A stretch of 10,790 nt of DNA from Pseudobdellovibrionaceae bacterium (GTDB taxonomy: Bacteria; Bdellovibrionota; Bdellovibrionia; Bdellovibrionales; JAMPXM01). The stretch is taken from NCBI GenBank assembly GCA_913774795.1, contig CAJYIL010000267.1, forward strand, positions 1 through 10,790, given 5' to 3'. A model generated the notes under the pieces. It was not told the DNA's origin. It ran no database searches and saw nothing but the letters and a program-made list of their open reading frames with translations. This document shows, one piece after another, positions 6,235 to 10,790 of this stretch (its first letter is position 1; each line of letters opens with the position of its first letter). The translations under genes and the position numbers were made by a program.

Positions 6235-7455
6235 TTAGAAGAACATCGTGAGCCAGAGCTCGTGAACGGTTTGTCTTGCGATGTTTACGCCGGCAATCGT
6301 GTCGGAATACGTGTAGGTAATCATTGCGGGCATGAAAGCTTGCTTTGCGAGATAAGCCGAAATCGTATCGAAGCTCACTCCGAAGCGAACTTTGTGCGCG
6401 ATCTGCGAAGTGTCGGTTTCAAGAAGATCGTAGCGCGAACCCGAGCGTTCTCCCCAGTAGCGATCAGCCGCTTTCGTGATGATGTCGTAGCCCGCGCCCG
6501 CACTCCACTTTTGAGTAAACCAATACATCGTTGAAACGCCGAGAGAGAGTGAAGATCCGACTTGGCGATTCACGTTTTGCTTCGTCGAGATATCGGGCAA
6601 CGAGTCATCCGGCGATGTCGGGACACGCTTATCGATGCGGTCAGGAACCCCGTAGGTTCCGGTCAGCAAGCCCGACACACGGAGCTTCGGCAAGAGCATG
6701 TAGGTCAACACCGCCCCTTCCGAGACTGTCGTTTGGCCAAAATCAGAGAGATCGGTGAGATCGTCTGGATCGTCTTTAGGACCCGTCGGGAGATTGAAAG
6801 TCGTCTTCGTCAGAAGCGCTAAACGTTTGTTGTTAAAGATCTGGTAAAGCGAAACGAGCTGGGTGTCGGCGACGAATGTCGTATCGACGTTTTGAAGAGG
6901 CTTATACCCTTTGCCGGAGAGTTCTTTTTGCGCTGATTGAATGAGACCCGCGTGTAACTCATCAAACGCTGAATCGAGTTCAGGCGAAATTCCGCCCGCT
7001 TGTTTTTGGATCGCATCAAGATTCGACCCCGACTGAGTGAGACCGATCTTGTTCTTGTAATGAACGATCGGCACACCGACGGCGATCGTCCATTTGTCAG
7101 TGATACCGTAAGCGTTGATCGGCGCATAGTAATTGACCGATGGATCAATGTTGATGTGAAGAGTTCCGAGCGTGAGCGCGTTGCCCATTTGCTGCTGACC
7201 AAATTGATTCAAGACGGAGATCAATTGCTGAACGCGCGGCTCGATCGAGACGAGCTTCTTAGAGTCGAACGTGATCGAGTTCACGTCGGTCAAAGACATG
7301 AGAGATCCATTGTTCGTGTACTTCTGACCGATCCCCGAGATGTAACCGATGCGAACCGATGGCGAGTTGATGTGCGACGGAAGAACATCCGACGAATCGA
7401 GCGCAAAGGCTTGCGCGCTCATCAAAAAACTCGCGACGACTGCCAATCGGAACAT
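6235..7455 (-). CDS. Outer-membrane beta-barrel protein (putative channel)
   Basis: A 406-residue secreted protein. The ATG at 7453-7455 is chosen because GGGGAG lies 7 nt upstream and the next residues form a signal peptide cleaved after AQAFA (about residue 18); a longer in-frame GTG start at 7536 would bury that signal. The mature part has many short amphipathic strands with alternating aromatic and hydrophobic residues, for example SVNYYAPINAYGI (106-118), KWTIAVGVPIVHYK (121-134), LTYMLLPKLRVSGLLTG (250-266), STMYWFTQKWSAGAGYDI (308-325), HKVRFGVSFDTI (354-365). It ends WLTMFF with a C-terminal Phe, as expected of a BAM-recognised barrel. A probable extracellular or plug-like helical insert spans about 143-190. 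The family cannot be named; 'MetA-type phenol pathway' or generic transporter barrels are the nearest style. It is first in the seven-gene run, 12 nt before the lipoprotein gene. Confidence 0.85.
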   Translation of the reverse strand: MFRLAVVASFLMSAQAFALDSSDVLPSHINSPSVRIGYISGIGQKYTNNGSLMSLTDVNSITFDSKKLVSIEPRVQQLISVLNQFGQQQMGNALTLGTLHINIDPSVNYYAPINAYGITDKWTIAVGVPIVHYKNKIGLTQSGSNLDAIQKQAGGISPELDSAFDELHAGLIQSAQKELSGKGYKPLQNVDTTFVADTQLVSLYQIFNNKRLALLTKTTFNLPTGPKDDPDDLTDLSDFGQTTVSEGAVLTYMLLPKLRVSGLLTGTYGVPDRIDKRVPTSPDDSLPDISTKQNVNRQVGSSLSLGVSTMYWFTQKWSAGAGYDIITKAADRYWGERSGSRYDLLETDTSQIAHKVRFGVSFDTISAYLAKQAFMPAMITYTYSDTIAGVNIARQTVHELWLTMFF

Positions 7456-7655
7456 CGTTAATCTCCCCAACAAACCGACAAGCGGTGTGGGAGGAGTGTT
7501 AGCCATATTCGCGCCAGCCCAAGGCGCAATTTCCACGGTCTGGCCACAAATGGGTCGGTGGTTTTTTCACGGGCTTCGGTCAGTCGATTCAACTTAGGGT
7601 CAAAGTGACATCAGGGCTTGCAGACCTGTTCTAACCAGCGCAAAAACTGCAGCGC
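7456..7655. promoter_or_regulatory. Divergent intergenic region between barrel and methyltransferase genes
   Basis: This is the only divergent gap in the window, so by position it should hold the promoter of the leftward seven-gene run and that of the rightward methyltransferase. I cannot point to a convincing -35/-10 pair in either direction. The minus strand has a TTGACC near 7600 but no good -10 at the right distance. A small inverted repeat GTCA-AAG-TGAC lies at 7599-7609, and an imperfect hairpin at 7533-7561 is followed by six T on the plus strand. Either could be regulatory, but neither is strong evidence. Confidence 0.35.
7463..7468 (-). promoter_or_regulatory. Ribosome binding site of the barrel gene
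   Basis: GGGGAG on the minus strand, 7 nt before the ATG at 7453-7455. Together with the signal peptide that begins there it decides the start of the outer-membrane protein. Confidence 0.75.
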
Positions 7656-8732
7656 ATGCCTGACGTTTTTCTAAATTGCTCGTACGCCTCGGTGTGCTCG
7701 GGGTGCGACTGGCTGCTAAAGCCTTTGACCGAACAGCGCTCATTGAAGATGGCGCATTTGAGATCCGTCTGGCGTCAGGCCCCGGACCACCTCGGATTCG
7801 CGACCGCCGGGCCTGGTTCCTCACGCGACCGAATCGACTTTATGATCGCTGATGGCCGCTACGGCCTTTTTGACCGCTTCAAAACCGGCCTCGTCGATCT
7901 TCAAGGATGTCCGCAGCTCTCCCCCGCTCTTGAAGCTTTTTTCCAAGACTTCAGAGGTTTCAAATTTCCGATCTCGCGTGGTTCGGTGCGCCTTCGAGTT
8001 TCGCCCACTGGTAAGCGCGGCGTATGGCTCGACTTCGCAAACATCGATGTCAAAACTCTTCTCGACGACGGTCAGATCTTGCGCGAGCTGCTGGCTAGCG
8101 GCGCCATCGTTGAGATCGGACAACGACGTAAACGCCTTGTTGAACGCGAAGGTCGTTTGAAACTCGATGATCCCGTTCTTGAACCGTGGTTCGAAACTTA
8201 CGTCGAGGGCGTCGCAACTCCGCTCTACTGTACGATCGGAAGTTTCACGCAACCCGGCTTCAGAGTGAATCGCATGCTCATCGAAGAAGTGATGTCACTT
8301 GTGCCCATGAGAGGCGGTCGCGTCGCGGAGTTCGGGGCCGGCATTGGCAATTTCACGCTTCCCCTCGCCGCAAGGTTCGCCGCGGTCGACGCGTATGAAG
8401 TCGATACTCTCGCACTCGAAGGCCTTGAGCACGTGAAGCCTGCCAACGTAACGATTCACTCGGGCAATTATCAGGGCGATAAAGCGCTGGGTCTTCAATT
8501 CGCCGATGCCGATTGTTTGCTCGTTGACCCGCCACGCTCCGGGCTCATGAAGTTCATCGAACCGGTCGCGACGGCGCAAAAGCTCATCTATGTTTCATGT
8601 TTTGCGGAGAGCTTCGCCGCGGACTCCGATCGGCTTCACGACTTTGGATTCCGAGTCGAAAAAGCGACGATCGTCGACCAATTCCCGCAAAGCCGTCACT
8701 ACGAGATCGTCGCGTCTTTCATCAAGGACTAA
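7656..8732 (+). CDS. RNA m5U methyltransferase, RlmD/TrmA (RumA-like) family
   Basis: A 358-residue SAM-dependent enzyme that methylates C5 of a uridine in rRNA or tRNA. The N-terminus carries an iron-sulfur motif C8-X5-C14-X2-C17 completed by C85, the same spacing plan as E. coli RlmD. The Rossmann part has AEFGAGIGNFTLPLA (224-238, SAM loop), VDPPRSGL (290-297), YVSC with the catalytic Cys315, and DQFPQSRHYE with the general base Glu350. The expected 'F-Q-x-N' substrate motif appears in expanded form as FTQPGFRVN (197-205). There is no N-terminal TRAM domain, so it is shorter than RlmD (433 residues in E. coli). Which nucleotide it modifies cannot be read from the sequence. No Shine-Dalgarno sequence precedes the ATG, and an in-frame stop at 7632 limits any upstream extension. 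It is the only plus-strand gene and ends 11 bp inside the convergent neighbour. Confidence 0.9.
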   Translation: MPDVFLNCSYASVCSGCDWLLKPLTEQRSLKMAHLRSVWRQAPDHLGFATAGPGSSRDRIDFMIADGRYGLFDRFKTGLVDLQGCPQLSPALEAFFQDFRGFKFPISRGSVRLRVSPTGKRGVWLDFANIDVKTLLDDGQILRELLASGAIVEIGQRRKRLVEREGRLKLDDPVLEPWFETYVEGVATPLYCTIGSFTQPGFRVNRMLIEEVMSLVPMRGGRVAEFGAGIGNFTLPLAARFAAVDAYEVDTLALEGLEHVKPANVTIHSGNYQGDKALGLQFADADCLLVDPPRSGLMKFIEPVATAQKLIYVSCFAESFAADSDRLHDFGFRVEKATIVDQFPQSRHYEIVASFIKD

Positions 8733-10203
8733 AATTTTGGCGGAGAGGGCCGTTCTTCGCCCAGTCGTCTCGCCGATAGCGTTCAAGCACATCGAGCATT
8801 TGGTTGATCGTCAGATACTGACCCGTCGCTTTGACTTGAGCTTCGTTCGCAACTGTCAGTTGCGCGAAGAGCAGCTCGGATGTTCGATCGAGTGATTGGA
8901 TCAACGACATTTGATCCGCGGATAAGGCCTTCGGAACTTTGTCTTTCAAAAGAGATGAGAAGAGTGGCCAACGTCTGAGGCTGTAGACAACCTCAGACTT
9001 CGTTCTCGTATAAGCACCGTCGTGAAATACGTAGTTGCCATTGTCGATCCAATTGAAGATCGCCGTGAGCACCGCATCGTGCATATGGATCATCGCCATT
9101 TGCGAGTAATCGCGCCATTCGGCAACGAGTTCGAATTGTGGGTCTGATTCGATATCCATCGGCAAAAATGTTTGGGCGACCCGCACACCCAAACGATTCA
9201 TGAAATACGGATTTTTCGGAGTGAGTGACGACTGATACATCGGAACCGTACCTGTGCGGCCTGTCGCGAGATCGTAAGCGTGGGATACGAGCTCAGAGCA
9301 AAAGAGTTTTGATGGGTCACGAACGTCGAGACCGGCGTCGTAGGGAATATTCTCTCCTGTACGCGCTCGGTACGAGGCGACCTCGTCTTTCATCATCTGC
9401 GCGGCCCAAGCGGCGAGAGACGAGTCACGATGTCTAAACACCATCGCGCGGACTTTTCCGTCGTTAAGCCACTCTCTCACGTTCGCGTTATATGAACCTG
9501 TCTCAATGAGGGCTTCGATCGGAGTAATCACGCCGGTATTAGGGTCGACGTAAATCATCGCAAGGTGCGAGAAGCTCGCATCGTTATTACCGAGGCGCGC
9601 GATGGCCGCACTGGTGAAGGCTGTTCCGCGAGTCATGACGACGTCACCTGACTTGAACTTCAAGCCGCCGAACTTCGGGTTCGTCAGTATGTATGGTTCA
9701 CCGCCGGTGAAGGGCGATACCTTTCTCTGAGCGTTGAACTTCGGAAGATTCAGCGCGTACTCACCGATTAAGTCTTCAAGGTATCGCGCAACCCGAAAGA
9801 GTTCGCGCGAAGCCGAGATGCATTGAGGAGTCATCTGTTGCGCGAGCACGAGATCGCGCAGGCGATCTCGCAAAACGAGTTTTGCTTGGAAGAGATCGCG
9901 GACGTAACGCGCGCCGTTTTGGCGATACTGGATTTGCATCTCGCGTGTCGGCGCAAAATCTTGCGGCGTCGCTTTCTGTAAACGCGTGGTTGTTTTCCCG
10001 AGGAGTTCGACGCATTGAGCGCTCGTGAATCCCGGACTTCGCACGTCGTTCAGAAAGGCCGCGATCTCGGCTTCGAGATCAACTCCGGTCGCGGCCACCG
10101 ACGCCAGCTCGCTTGTTCGAACCGGCGGTTTAATCGAGTCAAAGGAAACGATGACCGAACTAAGAAAACCCACGATGAAAATCACGACTGCTAAAGACTT
10201 CAT
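8722..10203 (-). CDS. YiiX/YebB-like permuted papain-fold cysteine hydrolase with long extensions
   Basis: The 493-residue protein starts at the ATG 10201-10203, 5 nt after the upstream gene's stop; a longer frame from 10248 would begin inside that gene. Residues 4-20 form a hydrophobic anchor without a clear cleavage site, so it is probably exported and tethered to the inner membrane. A helical region follows (about 42-160). The central domain has the permuted NlpC/P60-like order: SGDVVMTRGTAF (185-196), catalytic SFSH with His213, IEALIE with Glu230, and FCSELVSHAY with the nucleophile Cys302. Known members of this fold (YiiX/YebB, poxvirus G6R-like) act on amide or thioester bonds in lipids or cell-wall peptides; the substrate here is unknown. 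A further 190-residue C-terminal part, mostly helical, has no family I recognise. The usual family domain is about 200 residues, so this is a large multidomain version. Confidence 0.85.
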   Translation of the reverse strand: MKSLAVVIFIVGFLSSVIVSFDSIKPPVRTSELASVAATGVDLEAEIAAFLNDVRSPGFTSAQCVELLGKTTTRLQKATPQDFAPTREMQIQYRQNGARYVRDLFQAKLVLRDRLRDLVLAQQMTPQCISASRELFRVARYLEDLIGEYALNLPKFNAQRKVSPFTGGEPYILTNPKFGGLKFKSGDVVMTRGTAFTSAAIARLGNNDASFSHLAMIYVDPNTGVITPIEALIETGSYNANVREWLNDGKVRAMVFRHRDSSLAAWAAQMMKDEVASYRARTGENIPYDAGLDVRDPSKLFCSELVSHAYDLATGRTGTVPMYQSSLTPKNPYFMNRLGVRVAQTFLPMDIESDPQFELVAEWRDYSQMAMIHMHDAVLTAIFNWIDNGNYVFHDGAYTRTKSEVVYSLRRWPLFSSLLKDKVPKALSADQMSLIQSLDRTSELLFAQLTVANEAQVKATGQYLTINQMLDVLERYRRDDWAKNGPLRQNFSP

Positions 10204-10208
10204 TTCGG

Positions 10209-10790
10209 TTACGCCACCATTTGGAGTTTTGTGCCGCATTCTGAGCAAAATTTTGCACCCTCTTCATGAGAGTGCTGGCAGGAAGGACACTCGCTTGAGC
10301 CAACCTTCTTCATCTTCGGTTCGATGACTGGTTCATTCGGATCGACCGACCCTTTCTCATTCCAGCGTTCGATCTCCCGCAAGACTTTCCAGTTCTTATG
10401 CGTGCGTTCGAACTCTTTGAATTCAAATTGAAGTGAAATGCCACCGGCATCGAGAGACTGGCGTTTGACGAAGAGGCCTTTGTTTTCGATCAGCGTGAAA
10501 TGATCGCTGTTCAGTGAAAGACCCATCACGTCTTTCACTTTCGCGACAACCTTTGAGTAGTCGAGACGAACGACACCGTTACGATCCGGCGTCTCGTGGC
10601 TCCCAAGCTCGATTAAGATTTGCACGAGCTGCATCACGCGGTCATCGGTTCTGAGGAACTCGAGCTTTCCGCCTTTGAAGTAGTAGTACTGGTAAAACTC
10701 AAAGAATTGTTCGACGAGAGGAAGATCGGTGAAGTGAACGAAACCGATTTCTTCCGGTGCCTCGGGATCATTCTCGTCTTTGACCCACTC
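10209..10790 (-). CDS. Zinc-ribbon protein of unknown function (partial, start beyond the right edge)
   Basis: The frame is open to the window end, giving 193 visible codons; the GTG at 10635-10637 is internal, since coding-like sequence continues upstream of it (VHFTDLPLVEQFFEFYQYYYF). No signal peptide or membrane helix is visible, so the seen part looks cytoplasmic. The C-terminus holds a short zinc ribbon, CPSCQHSHEEGAKFCSECGTKL, with two C-X2-C knuckles about 11 residues apart, of the 'zinc-ribbon' class often found at protein ends. The middle has alternating charged and hydrophobic segments and a proline/glutamate-rich linker (DPNEPVIEP) before the ribbon. I do not recognise the N-terminal domain. 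Its TAA stop lies 5 nt before the ATG of the cysteine-hydrolase gene, so the two form an operon. Confidence 0.8.
   Translation of the reverse strand, partial: EWVKDENDPEAPEEIGFVHFTDLPLVEQFFEFYQYYYFKGGKLEFLRTDDRVMQLVQILIELGSHETPDRNGVVRLDYSKVVAKVKDVMGLSLNSDHFTLIENKGLFVKRQSLDAGGISLQFEFKEFERTHKNWKVLREIERWNEKGSVDPNEPVIEPKMKKVGSSECPSCQHSHEEGAKFCSECGTKLQMVA

Noticed and set aside
7000..7461. A 153-codon plus-strand frame opposite the barrel gene.
   Set aside because: It is Asp/Arg-rich low-complexity sequence antisense to the barrel gene, with no domain or start signal.
7533..7567. Imperfect hairpin followed by six T on the plus strand, resembling a Rho-independent terminator.
   Set aside because: The stem needs a bulge and several G-T pairs, and no plus-strand gene lies upstream that would need terminating there.

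Overview
The window is a compact, gene-dense stretch of a Gram-negative chromosome with moderate GC content (low-to-mid fifties by eye, not computed). There is an outer-membrane barrel, a lipoprotein, an inner-membrane ABC importer and carotenoid-modifying enzymes. The large uncharacterised lipoprotein and a YiiX-like permuted papain-fold protein with long extensions are reminiscent of Bdellovibrionota or neighbouring delta-type lineages. That placement is an inference from protein style and has not been tested. I see no tRNA, rRNA, CRISPR array, insertion sequence, integrase or prophage gene.

Layout. Positions 1-7455 hold seven minus-strand genes that read as one operon, transcribed from right to left. 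In order they are a beta-barrel outer-membrane protein (6235-7455), an 881-residue lipoprotein of unknown function (3577-6222), an ABC ATPase (2885-3607), its permease (2139-2888), an NMT1/ThiY-type substrate-binding protein (1151-2100, broken by a frameshift near 1330), a membrane family 2 glycosyltransferase resembling the carotenoid and hopanoid types (93-1154), and the start of a bacterial CrtZ-type beta-carotene hydroxylase that runs off the left edge (1-96). The junctions are 12 nt, a 31-nt overlap, a 4-nt overlap, 38 nt, a 4-nt overlap (if the frameshift is repaired) and a 4-nt overlap. A divergent gap of about 200 bp (7456-7655) then separates this block from the only plus-strand gene, a 358-residue RlmD/TrmA-type RNA m5U methyltransferase with a complete four-cysteine iron-sulfur motif and catalytic Cys/Glu (7656-8732). 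It converges on, and overlaps by 11 bp, a second minus-strand pair: a YiiX/YebB-like cysteine hydrolase with long extra domains (8722-10203) and, upstream of it, a zinc-ribbon protein that runs off the right edge (10209-10790).

How the genes may work together. The ABC trio is a complete importer of the NitT/TauT/ThiXYZ class, but no thiamine, riboflavin or sulfonate gene lies nearby, so its substrate cannot be named. The barrel and lipoprotein directly ahead of it could supply the outer-membrane and periplasmic parts of the same uptake route. The last two genes modify carotenoids (ring hydroxylation and probably glycosylation), so the operon joins an uptake route to pigment tailoring. The most notable points are this combination and the -1 frameshift in the binding-protein gene, whose displaced C-terminus is still clearly readable and restores a GTGA overlap with the next gene.
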